This document shows, one piece after another, positions 46,199-58,820 of a stretch of 64,000 nt of DNA. The DNA is from Smallanthus sonchifolius (Eukaryota > Streptophyta > Magnoliopsida > Asterales > Asteraceae), in assembly GCA_023525975.1 (NCBI GenBank), contig CM042021.1, forward strand, positions 80,481,001 to 80,545,000, written 5' to 3'. Numbering within the stretch: the first letter of the stretch is position 1; the number at the start of each line of letters is the position of its first letter. The position numbers and the translations under genes were made by a program. Under the pieces are notes generated by a model. It was not told the DNA's origin. It was given only the letters and a program-made list of their open reading frames with translations, and did no database searches.

Positions 46199-48446
46199 TG
46201 TAAGGCCCCTTTCCCGGGAGACCTCACTTGTTGGATTTAGTCATAAACATAGTCATCCTTGCTGAACTTTTAAATTAAAATCATTTAACATAGCGGAAGA
46301 GTACATTAAGTCAAATACATAACGTAGCAGCGGAAGTCTTAATATTAAAACATAAACATTGTCTTAACATAAACTCAAGTAAGTGGGATGTCAGTTGTGC
46401 TGAGTAGCCATCACGCCTTAGCACACCCTTTCTTCTAGCTACCGGAAGTGCATACTAAAAGTCAGCTAATGCTGGTGAATTCTAGTTTAAAAGCAATCAT
46501 ATATAAACGTTATCATATAATATATATGAATATATATTATATATACATATTCTTTTTCTCTTTACTTTACTTATTTCTTATATCATTCGTAATGAGTACG
46601 TATATAAATACATACATGCTTATTTCTTAGTGCACAATCATTGGTCATACACATATGGGTGATCAACCCGTTAATTGCTTACGTAAGTCATAAAGACAAA
46701 CGTTCTCGAACTACCGTCGTAGCCCATTTACTTAACTGTCCGGCACTAGAAACCGTTCGTCATATCTTAAAATGCCAGGCAAACCTTCGGCCTTTCGTCT
46801 TTACCGTCCTACAGTCGTAGTCCATTATATGCGCCCGTCTGCCCTAAGGCATCCGTTTTTCTCGAACTACCATCGTAGCCCATTTACTTAACCGTCCGGC
46901 ACTAGAAACCGTTCGTCATATGTTAAACCGTCTGGCAAACCTTCGGCTGTCCGTCTTTACCGTCCTACCATCGTAGTCCGTCATATTCGCCCGTCTGCCC
47001 TAAGGCATCTATTTCCTACTTGAACTAATTATACAGCCGTGCATCGTTTGAGGGACTTACTCCACCGTAGTGGCCTTTGTTTAGTCTACCTTTCTAGACT
47101 TTCATTTCTGGCTGCATAAGAGTCGAGTGGTCGTCCGTCTACCGAAGTAGCCGTTATCATCATTTCCGTCCATAATGTTCATTCATACTTAGCAAGCAAT
47201 ATATACATGGGTATAAAGTAAGATTTCATTCTCACACGTTATGTCAAACTTTTCATACTTGGCAAGCAATATATACATAGATATAAAGTAAGATTTCTTT
47301 CTTATATGTTATGTCATGCTTTCATTTCTTTATTTATAAACATACTTGTTATACTTATATTTCGCATGTATTGTCATATATCACATAACATAAAATTTAG
47401 TCATATCATGTATACACTCCAGCCCTAAAACATTTAAAATCCTTTGCACGTAACACATAGGAGGGGGCACATAGAACTCACCTGATGAGTGGTTTCTGTA
47501 ATACACTTAGCCGGTTACTGATCGTCGCTAAGGTATCTCTCAATCTGTATAATGAAGTCATACACATAAGGTAGTGCTCCTAGATGACACTAGACATTAC
47601 TATGCTTGAACCCAGTAGTTTCGATGGATAAATCACATCGAAACTATGGTAGTTTTGGGTCATAGGTTTATATCGAAACTATGCTAGTTTCGGGTCATGG
47701 GTTTATATCGAAACTATGGTAGTTTCGGGTCTTGGGTTTATATCGAAACTATGGTAGTTTCGGGTCATGGGTTTATATCGAAACTCTGGTAATTTCGATA
47801 AGTAACTTATTTAAAATCTTAGTAGTTTCGGGTCATGGGTTTACATCGAAACTATGGTAGTTTCGATGGGTCTGCATATATCAAAACTAGGTAGTTTCGA
47901 TGGATTTACCTATATCGAAATTAGTAGTTTTGATGTATCAGTCTTCTTCCCCGATCAGAACCCTAGATCTGGCAAATTATTTCTAGTTGATCAAGCCTTG
48001 AACTTTTTACATTCAAAACGTCCCTTTTTCATTCATGGGCACAAATATGTGATTTGTTTCAAGTTTTATACGTAAAAACCATGTCTTTATGCGACTTAAA
48101 CCCGAATCCCCAAACTGTGTAAAAACTCAGATTTAGAGGTGATGCTTACCTCTTGAAGTTCGGTTCCCGTTGCTATACGTTGCTGTGATGAAGACGAACG
48201 ACACCTGAGCCTTTGATGAAAACGAACGACTCTTATGCCTTTGAGCTTTTTTCCCCGCTTTCTCTCTCTAGAGTCGGTCTCTCTTTCTCACTCAAGAAAC
48301 TTGCGCAGGAATTAAATGAGGGAAAGGGTTGGTGGCTGCTGATGTGAAGGGTTTCCCTTCATATTTCAGGCCCATGGGCCGAACCTTGGCCAAGCCCACA
48401 TTGTTTTTTTCTTTTTATTTGTTTTCTATTTATTCGTGATGTTACA
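46199..48446 (-). repeat. Gypsy-2 5' LTR
   Basis: About 2248 bp, with TGTAAGG at the left edge and GATGTTACA at the right. It is about 30 bp longer than the other LTR, mostly because GATGAAGACGAACGAC... is locally doubled near 48187-48240. The hairpin array is at 47615-47935. Confidence 0.92.
47615..47935. repeat. Hairpin array in gypsy-2 5' LTR
   Basis: Same array as at 41080-41400: arms ATCGAAACTA/TAGTTTCG with short loops. Several arms differ between the two LTRs by single substitutions (for example TCAAAAC for TCGAAAC), consistent with decay since insertion. Confidence 0.88.
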
Positions 48447-48451
48447 AATAC

Positions 48452-50108
48452 ATGAACCACCTTATAAAGAAAAAAAGAAACGCAAGATATAAATATATAT
48501 ACATATTTGTATTATTGTATTACAAGACATAAACAAATACTAATCATTAATGGTGCATCATTCTATAAACTCATCTTATGACGGTGTAAATTTACATAAC
48601 TTTTTTATAAACAAAAACCATTAACTAATCTCCTTTGTATATGCCTAAGGGATACAATTATTATATTTTTGTAAATTAATACATTTCACATACATATAAA
48701 TTCTTTAACAAATTATTTAGTCAAAAATCTCAAAATTATAAAAAAATAATTGTTGTTTTACTTATGAAATTGTAACGTTTATTAAACAAATTTTAAATCC
48801 TTTTCTCAAAACTTATAAATAATTATTTTGGTAAATAATAATTATTTTAAAACGTTTAAAAATTGATAGAACCACTTAAATAATTATTTTTAGATAAATA
48901 ATTTTAAAAATTCATTTAATTTCATTTTAAGCTTATAACAATATTTATTAAATATTTCTTTTAATTATCATTTAAGTAAAAGAAAACATTTAAGTAGTTT
49001 TAATAATTACTTTATGTACATAAAATACTTATTTAAACCTCTTTCTAAAACCATAAATTTATTTATTAGTTATTCTTTTTGAATAATTATTTAAATAAAC
49101 TAAGACGTATTATTATTATAAACGCGATATAATTAATTAGAGATTTAACCAAATCTAATTAATTTTTATAAACTATTTTTACCATTACTTGTGATACACA
49201 TTTTTATATTTCAAAGCTTATGCAAATCCCATTATCCACCCCCAAATCCTAGGAAACTCTGAAACCTCAAAAGTTTCCTTATTACCATTAAACATACGTT
49301 GAATTTAGAGACAATTATTCGTGTAGGTTAATTGTGAAAAATCCTCACAAAGCCTATCCATCATTAGCAATTCATACCATTACTAGATTCATTACAAGTG
49401 AGTTTTACATAGCCCCTTTTTTTCATTTTTGTATATTTTGGAGTGAAACATGATTTGCATTGAAAATTATTTGCAATTACAATATACAATTCTACATTAT
49501 GACTACTTGTGTAATTTGTGCTTTTGTGCTTGCATGCTATGAGTTGAACTACATATACATGACTTACACGTGCAATCATTAATTCTTTACAAGCCAACGG
49601 TAACATTGATAGATCTATTGTGTCTGACAAACCCACCCAGGTAGGGTGATTGTTACCGACATTACATCAGGATAACATGTGTTGTTATGCCCTACATTAG
49701 CATAACCTGCGGGTTATGCCCTTCAGTCACAAGGTTTGATTGTGCACATAGTTTGACTATAGATTCTCCATAAATGCCTTATTTAACATGTGTCATATGA
49801 ATTGTATAAAACATTTGAAAACTACTTGAGTTGTCTAAACCTATGTATGCTCACCAACTATTTATAGTTGACCCTCTCATTTTAAACATGTTTCAGGTGG
49901 AAATATTGAAGTACATGTTTATCACTTAGGAGCTTATGGACCTAGTGACAAATAAATTGGATGTATTGTTAGCTTCTGTTGTTTGAACAATATGTATTTG
50001 TACCTTTAATTCAGTTTAATAAATATTTGAAATTTAGTTTGATCATGAGCTTTTGAACAGTCTACATGTCCCACTCCAACATATTCCGTCGTTGGTTGGG
50101 GTGTGACA
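48452..50108 (+). repeat. X-left LTR 3' portion
   Basis: The LTR end GGGGTGTGACA at 50098-50108 resembles the LTR end of gypsy-1 and is followed at once by the primer site. Upstream is very AT-rich sequence (48600-49200) with many TAATTATTT blocks, then AATAAAT/TTAATAAATA polyadenylation-like motifs near 49950-50020. The LTR start is not visible because copia B interrupts it. Confidence 0.65.
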
Positions 50109-50111
50109 GAT

Positions 50112-50124
50112 TGGTATCAGAGCC
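50112..50124 (+). other. Primer binding site, tRNA-Met type (X-left, copy 1)
   Basis: TGGTATCAGAGCC lies three bases after the LTR end at 50108. Confidence 0.88.
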
Positions 50125-51044
50125 ATGGTTATAGGGAATTAGGTTATTAGAAACCAATGACCTAGTCTATAACCTTAGGACACCCTTGTGTGATTACCTT
50201 ACATGTTATCCTAGGTATTACATCTCCTGATACAATATATGATATTTTATGTGCTACACTACTTGATAACTCACATGCTTATAAAATTGCTATCTACGTA
50301 ATACTTTGTTTACGACACTGTTTAATTACATGCTACCTATTTGAACCCATTAAATGCTATCCTAAGTCTTACCACACACTTATTCATATCTAAACCTTTA
50401 TACACCTTCACTCTTACACATTGAGAATTATGTCACCATCATCATTTGTGAACAAAATTTAAACTCTTAGGCCTAAAGCCTATTAAAATTTTTAAAATCC
50501 CGTTAAAGTTTTGAATTCTGAAAATTAATAAAGAACATGTGCAATCCGGAAGGGTGAATGCATGTACTCTGAGTCTTCTATCTAGGAAATCATTGCATAT
50601 AAATCCAAATCAACCGAAGGATCCCTACATTAGGATAACCTGCGGGTTATGCCCTTCAGTCACAAGGTTTGATTGTACACATAGTTTGACTATAGATTCT
50701 CCATAAATGCCTTATTTAACACGTGTCATATGAATTGTATAAAACATTTGAAAACTACTTGAGTTGTCTAAACCTATGTATGCTCACCAACTATTTATAG
50801 TTGACCCTCTCATTTTAAACATGTTTCAGGTTGAAATATTGAAGTACATGTTTATCACTTAGGAGCTTATGGACCTAGTGACAAATAAATTGGATGTATT
50901 GTTAGCTTTTGTTGTTTGAACAATATGTATTTGTACCTTTAATTCAGTTTAATAAATATTTGCAATTTAGTTTGATCATGAGCTTTTGAACAGTCTACAT
51001 GTCCCACTCCAACATATTCCGTCGTTGGTTGGGGTGTGACAGAT

Positions 51045-51057
51045 TGGTATCAGAGCC
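51045..51057 (+). other. Primer binding site, tRNA-Met type (X-left, duplicated copy)
   Basis: TGGTATCAGAGCC lies three bases after the second LTR end at 51041, created by the 933-bp duplication. Confidence 0.88.
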
Positions 51058-51555
51058 ATGGTTATAGGGAATTCGGTTATTAGAAACCAATTACCTAGTC
51101 TATAACCTTAGGACACCCTTGTGTGATTACCTTACATGTTATCCTAGGTATTACATCGCCTGATACAATACATGATATTTTATGTGCTACACTACTTGAT
51201 AACTCACATGCTTATAAAATTGCTATCTACGTAATACTTTGTTTACCACACTGTTTAATTACATGCTACCTATTTGAACCCATTAAATGTTATCCTAAGT
51301 CTTACCACACACTTATTCATATCTAAGCCTTTATACACCTTCACTTTTACACATTGAGAATTATGTCACCATCATCATTTGTGAACAAAATTTAAACTCT
51401 TAGGCCTAAATCCTATTAAAAGTTTTAAAATCCCGTTAAATTTTTGAATTCTGAAAATTAGTAAAGAACATGTGCAATCCGAAAGGGTGAATGCCTGTAC
51501 TCTGGGTCTTCTATCTAGGAAATCATTGCATATAAATCTGAATCAACCGAAGGAT

Positions 51556-52429
51556 CCGTATGCTTTATTGGGAATTCCCGAAGTGAGTGTTCACCTATAG
51601 CCTAAAGCATGTCTTCTTGAAAGTATAAGAATTTGAATCACTTTGATTTTTCAAAGTATCCATTTGGTTATGTTACCGAATGAGTACAATCTAAACACCA
51701 TCATTTTATGTATTGTAATTCAGTACGCATACCTAAACCTTTCTTTGTAAACTAACTATTTTATTAACATCATTTTCTCGTTCAAGCAAAACCTTTATCA
51801 AACTCTTAGTTTATAAATATTATCTGAAATATAAATTTTCTATAAACCTTTTCGCCTTGTAAGGAAACTTAATACAACTTTTTTTATAAAAACATTATCT
51901 TAATTAATAATTAATTATAACTTTTACTTGGTTAAATTAATTATTATTAAATCTTGGCTTAATTATTAAATGATTTAGCCATTATTTTGTTTTGAAACAT
52001 TCTCTTTGTGATAATTAAAATTAAATAAAAGGTTTTATTTATTCATCCATTTATCTAGATATTTAAGTTATTATTTTCACTATTTTAATAAATTACAAAC
52101 AATAATAAATTAAAATTACTTGTTTATTTACAAACAGAAAGCACAAACTAGTTATTCGTAAGCACATCACTCTAAATACCTACGAAACCTTCTCGTTATC
52201 TTGCATCTTCGGAAATATATGAGCATACTAGGCACTTCAAGGAAATGAATCATTTTGCGTAGGCGTTAACCATCCATATAAACCTCAACATGATTAAAAA
52301 TTTAAAACCTAATTACCCACATTGTACATGAATGCCAAGCAACACGCTTGTCCACAATACTAGACCACCTATAAAATTTGATAGTTTACGTTACTTATGA
52401 GATTTAATAACTCACATGTGAACATTCAC
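51556..52429. other. AT-rich internal region of X-left, no gene
   Basis: Contains TAATTAATAATTAATTA-type runs and no credible open frame. It is matched closely by about 62730-63590 in X-right. I see no other structure. Confidence 0.6.
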
Positions 52430-52830
52430 AATATACATAATACTAGATTTATCACATAATACATGAAGCTTGGTTATTTACAATATACATGGTACTAGAT
52501 TGTTCACAAGACACAGGAAACTTGGCTGTCTACAATATACATGATACTAGATTGATCACATTATACACGAAACTTGATTGTTGCAATATACATGATACTA
52601 GAATGATCACATTATACACGAAACTTGGTTGTTGCAATATAGATGATCCTAGATTGATCACATGATACATGAAACCTCGTTGCAATATACATGATACTAA
52701 ATTGATCACATGATACATGAAACTTGGTTATTTACAATATGCATGGTACTAGATTGTTCACATGATACATGATACTTTGTTGTATGCAATATGCATGATA
52801 CTAGATTATTTACGAAACTAGATTGTTTAC
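52430..52830. repeat. ~45-50-bp minisatellite in X-left
   Basis: About eight imperfect units built from ACAATATACATG(G/A)TACTAG, ATTGATCACATGATACA and TGAAACTTGGTTGT. It is homologous to 63598-64000 in X-right. Confidence 0.85.
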
Positions 52831-52904
52831 ATTGTTGCAATTGATTAAGTACATCATATACAAGGCATGGTTATTCACCTTATCCATGAAAGTTGAAAAC
52901 CTAT

Positions 52905-53015
52905 AAACTTTAAAGCTACTCGGGGTTTGACGTATTCTTGTTCAAACACGAGGAAGCTGCAAAACTTTAAAACTACACGGGGTTTGACGTATTCTTGTTC
53001 AAACACGAGGAAGCT
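52905..53015. repeat. Two ~54-bp direct repeats
   Basis: 52905-52958 and 52962-53015 share AAACTTTAAA, CGGGGTTTGACGTATTC and AACACGAGGAAGCT, with a 57-bp offset. Confidence 0.88.
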
Positions 53016-53422
53016 ATGGAACTCTAAGTTATGCCACATTATTACTCTTTAGTTTTCTGATTGATCTTACTATCTTAGGGCACAGTTATTTATTAGCAAC
53101 TCATACATGAAAATAATAGATATGAACTAAGTGATTTTGTGTCCCCTCTTGACCCGCACATAATGGGATGATCTATACGGACCATGCGATGATTTGATTA
53201 ATTACGGGTGCACACGTAATTATAAAAGTCAGCGCATGGAAACATAGTGAATATTGTCGTGTGTTATGACATAAAACTTATCATGACATATAGTAACAAA
53301 ACCAACGTGTTATGATAAGGGCATGGCGGTTACGCCGCTGGTACTTCCTATATATAAGTGTTCCTTTCATATCATCAGAAGTAGCGTTGTTCGTGTCACG
53401 TGAAGTTTTATGTTATTTTGAC
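53016..53422. other. X-left right end; TATA-like motif
   Basis: No gene. CTATATATAAG at 53349-53358 is a good TATA-box shape, followed about 30 bases later by CATCAGAAG. This could be a promoter of X or of its original neighbour, but no downstream transcript survives because gypsy-3 begins at 53423. Confidence 0.3.
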
Positions 53423-56176
53423 TGTCACACCCTCAAAATCCACCTGCGGGGTTTTACCGCGAGGCGCGTGACACACCAGGATCTCAGTCATTAGTTACAC
53501 GGAACGACTCTATATGAATTTAAATAAAATACTAATGCTGCTCATAGTCACAAGACAACAAAAGTTTAAGTTTGAAAACGTTGCAGAAGCGTAAATAAAA
53601 TCCAACTACAAGAATAGTCAAATGCGCAAAACACCGCGCCCAAATCAAAGTAAATAATATAAATAAATAAGTTTGAAATTGTTTGTGAAAACCATGCTCA
53701 GACCATGCATCCTAATCTTGTGCGTACCTTAGCGAACTGAGAAAGACATGCTAAAAGTGTCAACACAATGGTTGGTGAGTTCATAGAGATGTAAGTAAAT
53801 AAAAAGTTCGATGTTTGCTAGATAATGTAATTAATGTATACCAATAGATAGCTAGTCTATGTCATGCTACTACAAGTGTTCGAAACCAAAGCTGACTGTT
53901 TGTATGTTTGTTTGCCTTCCGCCATGTATACCGAACAATGGCAAATGTCTAGGGTAATCTTACACCCGTTTAACCTCCATTCAAGTTAGCGCGGCTAACT
54001 CGGGTAGGGCTTGTCAAAAACCTAGTAGTACTACTCAAAATCACCTCGCTATGTTCCAATACTAACGGTTCGAGAATGTAAGGACTTGTTGGTATGTTTA
54101 CACTTTAGTAAGCAAGCGATAATACAATAATGCAAAACCCAAAATGTTTGCGTGCATGCTTTCTCCCCCCAAAAAGGAATGTAAGTAAAGATTGGGGCCA
54201 TGAAACTCACCTGAGTGTGAATGCAAGTGAAAGATAAGAGAAAACTGTAGAACCTCTAGCTGCTACCTAAAACCATAGGTTTATAAGTGTGTGTTCGTGC
54301 AAGTTGATTTGAACCCTTAGTATCCAAACAATACCATTGTTTAAGTGTTTAGAAAAAGTTTGCAAGTTTGACTCAAGTTTGACCCGACGACCCATTGGTG
54401 ACACGTTGTATTAAATTATGTTTGTTCAGTATAACACTTCTATACTATACACAAATGATCATGCTGTAGCACTTAGCAACAAATCCTATTTGTTCTAGCA
54501 AGATAGCAAGTTTCCACAAATAGCAGGTTTCCATAAATAGCAGATTTACATAAATAGCAGATTTCCATAAATAACAGGTTTCTATAAATAGAAAGTTTCC
54601 ATAAATAGTAAGTATGTTCGGGATTCATGTTTCTTGGAATTATCATTGTTAATATGCTTGTAAGATTACTATAACATGTTCTAGATCACCACATCACATA
54701 ACACTTGCCTAGAACCTAACATGTATGTCATAATTCTAAATAAAGTTTCCATCTTTAGGAACCTATGAGAGATATGCATGATTTCAAGCATCCAACACAT
54801 TGCAACATGTTATTATGTCCTAACTAACATGTACTAATCATTAAACTATATAATGCATGTCTAAATAGCAACTTATGAATACTTTTGCAAATTAAAGTTT
54901 CCTTATTTAGCAAGTTTGTAAAACCGTGTTAGGTATTCAGAATCTAGTTTGACAATTCATCTACACATGTAACAAGTAGCACATAAACCTCATCACATCA
55001 TGCAATTCAAGTCTAACATGCAAGTTTCAAAACATAAAAAGTTTCCTCTTTTAGTAAGTTTGCAAAACCAAGCTAGTTATTAAAAATCTAATTTCACAAA
55101 TCACTTATACATGGATCAAGTAGCATATAAACATCATCATATCATTCAACACACATCTAGTATGCAAGATAGAATTCCTAAAAAGTTTCCATTATAAGTA
55201 AGTTAGGGTTTTTAGCTTGTTTAACGAGATGTAAATCACCAAATCAATTTTATACAATCTATCTAACATAACTATAACCATAACAAGTATCAAACATCTC
55301 TATGCAATTCTACTCCATTACATAATCAAAAAGCTTCATTATCTAACAAGTTACTAATCATATGAAGTTAGGGTTTTCCAAATAACCATAAAATCAATAA
55401 ATACATGCAAAACAATGATAAAATTAGCATCTTTATTATAAAAATCCATGTTTTGATGAACTAAGGTTTTGATCTAAAATTTAGGAATAAAAAAGTGACG
55501 GAATTGAACTAAACGACTTACGTAGGATTGTTAGAAACGCTTAGAGGAGTCCAAATACGCGTTCAATTACAAGATTGAAGATCGATTCGGTGGTTTTTGG
55601 GTTGCTTCTTGATCTCGGTCGCAAGAGGGAGGGTTGGGGGTTGGGGGCGACGACGGGAGAGAAGAAAAGAGAGATTAGGGTTTATTTTTTTTATAAAAAT
55701 TTATTTATATTAATTTGTATGGGTTTTAAATTAGGAATGTATAATCTCTAGATTAAAAAAACATTTAATTAATCCACTAGAAAAAGATGGTTTTTAAATA
55801 ATTATTTTTATAAACGTTTCCTTATCTATAAAAATAACCAGTACAATTTATATCTGATAATTGTATACGATATCACGAAAGTTCACATAATTCACAGAAA
55901 AATCACAAAACATATAAATTCACATAATTTATATTAAAATAATTGTTCGCAATTATTTTTATTAGTTCACCAACGTTCCGGGTTCGACTCGTGTGTGATC
56001 CGGTAATTCTACAAATTACCGATACGTGAGTGTTTGTGCGAAACTGACACATCTAATTAACCTAATTAAATGTAATGCATGAGTGAATGTTTGAGATAAC
56101 TGAGTTTGAATAAATAAATGTTTGAGATAACGATGTTTGTGTTAACGGAGTTAACATGAAAATGCCGGGTGTCACA
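53423..56176 (-). repeat. Gypsy-3 3' LTR, about 2754 bp
   Basis: The left edge is TGTCACACCCTC and the right edge GGGTGTCACA (minus start TGTGACACCC). It includes a CCGCGAGGCGCG block near the left edge, also seen as CGCGAGGCG in gypsy-1's LTR end, and a minisatellite at 54490-54612. Confidence 0.9.
54490..54612. repeat. ~19-bp minisatellite in gypsy-3 LTR
   Basis: Six or seven units of AATAGCAGATTTCCATA type with variants (GGTTTCC, AAGTTTCC). Related AAGTTTCC words recur singly downstream to about 55200. Confidence 0.8.
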
Positions 56177-56299
56177 TCATCCCCTTGTTGAGAGAATTTT
56201 CGTCCCGAAATTTAATCCAAGTTGCTAGTTGTCTGAAACAAAACATTTGGGTTGTCACATCATCCCCTTGTTGAAAGAAATTTTGTCTCGAAATTTAAT
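56169..56299 (-). repeat. 83-bp duplication of the gypsy-3 LTR edge and polypurine tract
   Basis: GTCACATCATCCCCTTGTTG occurs at 56171 and again at 56254, each followed by a diverged GA(A)TTTT.GTC.CGAAATTTAAT. Only the first copy has the true LTR start (minus strand TGTGACACCCGG); the second reads TGTGACAACCC. Both contain the polypurine tract CAACAAGGGGATGA. Confidence 0.85.
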
Positions 56300-57776
56300 T
56301 AGTACCTTTCGTGTTTGCCATTGAGTGCTTAAAAAGCTGAGGATATTTCTTCATCATCTGATCTTCTCGCTCCCATGTGAACTCCAGTCCACCTTTCGAG
56401 TTCCAGCGAACTCTAATAATTGGGATTTTGCTGTGCTTTAGTGTTTTGACCTCACGGTCCATGATTTCAACTAGTTCCTCTATGAAACGTAACTGCTCAT
56501 CGATTTCCAACTCCTTGAGTGGAACTACTAGTGTCTCATCAGATAGGCATTTCTTTAGGTTTGAAACATGAAAGACATCGTGTACTCCATTGAGTTCAAC
56601 TACTGGGTTTAATTGATACGCAACCGGACCAATCCTTTTCACTATCTCGAATGGTCCAACATAATGCGGGTTTAGCTTGCCCCGTTTTCCAAAACGGATC
56701 ACACCTTTCAAAGGTGAAACTTTTAATAACACTCTGTCACCCACCTGAAAATCTAACGGTTTTCTGCGCTTGTCTGTATAACTCTTTTGACAATCATGGG
56801 CTGCCGCCATACGGTTTCGAATTTGCACAATCTTTTCTGAAGTCTCGTGGACAAGTTCAGGGCCTGTAATTTGGCTATCTCTAACTTCAGCCCAACAGAG
56901 AGGTGATCGGCACCTCCATTCATATAACGCCTCGAACGGTGCTGCCTGGATGCTAGTATGGTAGCTATTGTTATAAGAGAACTCCACCAACGGCAGGTGA
57001 GTCTCCCAACTATTTTCGAAATCGATTATGCAAGCCCATAGCATGTCCTCTAAGGTTTGAATTGTACGCTCACTCTGGCCATCTGTTTGGGGATGATACG
57101 ATGTGCTCATATCCAAACGCGTACGTAGAGATTTCTGTAGGAATTGCCAGAAGCGCGAAGTAAATCGAGCATCTCTATCTGAAATGATTGAAACTGGCAC
57201 TCCATGCCGGGAGACTACTTCCTTAAGATAAATGCGGGTTAACTTCTCCATTTTGTAAGTTTATTTGATAGCAAAGAAGTGAGCGGACTTAGTTAGACGA
57301 TCCACTATTACCCAGATTGTGTCACATCCGGTAGGGGTTCGGGGTAATTTGGTAATAAAATCCATGGAAATCTTCTCCCATTTCCACATCGGGATTTCCG
57401 GTTGTTGAAGCAATCCGGATGGCTTTTTGTACTCCACCTTGACCTTTGAACAAGTAAAATACTTGCTCACATAGGTGGCTATGTCGGCTTTCTTGTTCGC
57501 CCACCAATACAACACCTTCAAATCGTGGTACATTTTGTCAGATCCTGGATGAACAGAGTATTGGGATCTGTGAGCTTCATCCATAACAAGCTCTCTCAGG
57601 TTTCCATACACTGGAATCCATATTCGCTCCACGAAATAGCGAATACCATCAGATTTAACTTCCAGTTGTTTCTCCATACCACGGGGGGCTTCCAACGTTA
57701 AGTTCTCTTCTTTTAAGGCTTCAAGTTGAGCATTACGGATTTTTTCTAGTAATCCTATATGAATAGTGAGTTGCAA
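56295..57776 (-). pseudogene. int: Gypsy-3 integrase
   Basis: 57261-57776 holds the linker and zinc-finger half (DEAHRSQYSVHPG; the second Cys pair is partly altered, YFTCSKVKVEY) and the first core Asp in SMDFITKLPR. 56295-57251 holds ISDRDARF, the Glu of GQSERTIQ, GKLNPHYVGPFEIVKRIGPVAYQL, FHVSNLKKCL and the chromodomain-like WNSKGGLEFTWERED. The continuous IGPVAYQL here shows what gypsy-1 lost. A frame break near 57255 and changes at zinc-binding positions disable it. Confidence 0.9.
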
Positions 57777-57788
57777 CGCTCGAACTTG

Positions 57789-58820
57789 TCAGGGTTTGGT
57801 TTCCTTTCTACTCAGAGCATCGGCTACCACGTTAGCCTTGCTTAGATGGTTCTTGATGGCCCAATCATAATCATTTAAGAGTTCGATCCAGCGACGCTGT
57901 CGGATGTTCAACTCTTTCTGTTCGAATATGTGCTGGAGACTCTTGTGTTCGGTGTAAATGGTGTACTTGGTACCGTACAAGTAGTGTCTCCAGATTTTCA
58001 GCGCAAATACCACGGCTCCCAACTCCAAGTCATGAGTCGTGTAGTTTTTCTCGTGGAATTTCAATTGTCGAGAAGCTTATGCGATAACTTTCTCGCGTTG
58101 CATTAGCACACAAACGAGACCCTGGATAGAAGCATCGTAATACACTATGAAGTCATCTGTTCCCTCTGGTAGAGATAGGATGGGTGCGATACAGAGTTTC
58201 TGCTTCAGAAGTTGGAATGCTGAATCTTGAGTTTCGCTCCAGGTATACGGTTTACCCTTTTGAGTTAGGGCGGTGGGAGGTTGAGCGATCTTGGAAAATC
58301 CCTCTATGAATCGGCGGTAGTAGCCAGCCAATCCCAAAAATTGTCGCACCTCTGTCGGAGTCGTTGGCGCTGCCCAATTCTTATTGGCCTATACTTTGGA
58401 TGGATCGAAATGTATTCCCCTCTCATTGACTACATGTCCAAGAAATTGAACCTCGCGAATCCAAAAATCGCATTTGGAAAACTTCACGTATAACTGCTCC
58501 TGTCTTAGCGGTTCAAGGATTAAGCGCAAGTGTTCTTCGTGTTCTTCCTTACTCTAAGAATAGATAAGGATATTGTCAATGAAAACGATGACGAATTGGT
58601 CGAGATAGGGTTTACACACACGGTTCATGAGGTCCATGAACACTGCGGGTGCGTTGGTTAATCCAAATGGCATGACCAAAAACTCGTAATGGCCGTACCC
58701 GGTTCTGAAAGCGGTTTTGGATATATCTTCATCAAGAACTCGCAACTGATGATATCCATATCTTAAATCAATTTTTTAATAGAGACTCGACCCTTGAAGT
58801 TGGTCGAATAGATCGTCAAT
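57789..58820 (-). pseudogene. pol: Gypsy-3 RNase H and C-terminal RT
   Basis: RNase H motifs lie in 57789-58064 (HDLELG, YTEHKSL with Asp changed to Glu, KANVVADALS) and 58077-58349 (YYDASIQGL). The RT palm is in 58554-58745, where the catalytic FIDD reads FIDN. Stops separate the pieces, and a frame change or stop lies near 58775-58820. The loss of catalytic residues indicates old decay. Confidence 0.9.

Larger units (their letters stand above)
39661..48451 (-). mobile_element. Gypsy-2: complete Ty3/gypsy element with AATAC target duplication
   Basis: LTRs are at 39666-41883 and 46199-48446, flanked on both sides by the 5-bp duplication AATAC (39661-39665, 48447-48451). On the minus strand the order is 5' LTR, primer site, gag, protease, RT, RNase H, integrase, polypurine tract, 3' LTR. 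The C-terminal segment KIQWKHKKGSEATWE resembles the chromodomain-like tail of Tekay-type chromoviruses (inference). Coding frames are heavily broken, and the LTRs differ at several percent of positions in the stretch I compared by eye, so the insertion looks older than copia A. Confidence 0.93.
49690..51555 (+). repeat. 933-bp tandem duplication spanning LTR end, primer site and leader
   Basis: CCTACATTAG at about 49691 and 50624 begins two copies of a 933-bp segment running to CAACCGAAGGATCC. The single-copy version is in X-right (about 61800-62728). Corresponding points sit at 50190/51123. The copies differ at scattered sites, so this is not a very recent event. Confidence 0.9.
48452..53422 (+). 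mobile_element. X-left: non-coding LTR-element remnant
   Basis: AT-rich sequence homologous to 60561-64000 at an offset of about 12.1 kb, shortened by 933 bp after the internal duplication. It contains an LTR 3' end followed by a tRNA-Met primer site on the + strand, twice. No gag or pol domain can be read on either strand. It may be a non-autonomous element or the stripped 5' part of a gypsy element. Its left edge is set by the copia B/gypsy-2 insertions and its right edge by gypsy-3. Confidence 0.65.

Noticed and set aside
50190..51326. Two 67-codon frames (MITLHVILGITS...) and the matching one at 62294 as a conserved small protein
   Set aside because: They sit in the leader just after the primer site and are conserved only through the duplication. 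The composition is that of AT-rich non-coding DNA.
52530..52718. Frames with repeated MYHVINLVSCILQ (also 63624-63893) as a repeat protein
   Set aside because: Direct translation of the minisatellite, with no start context and frames lost between units.
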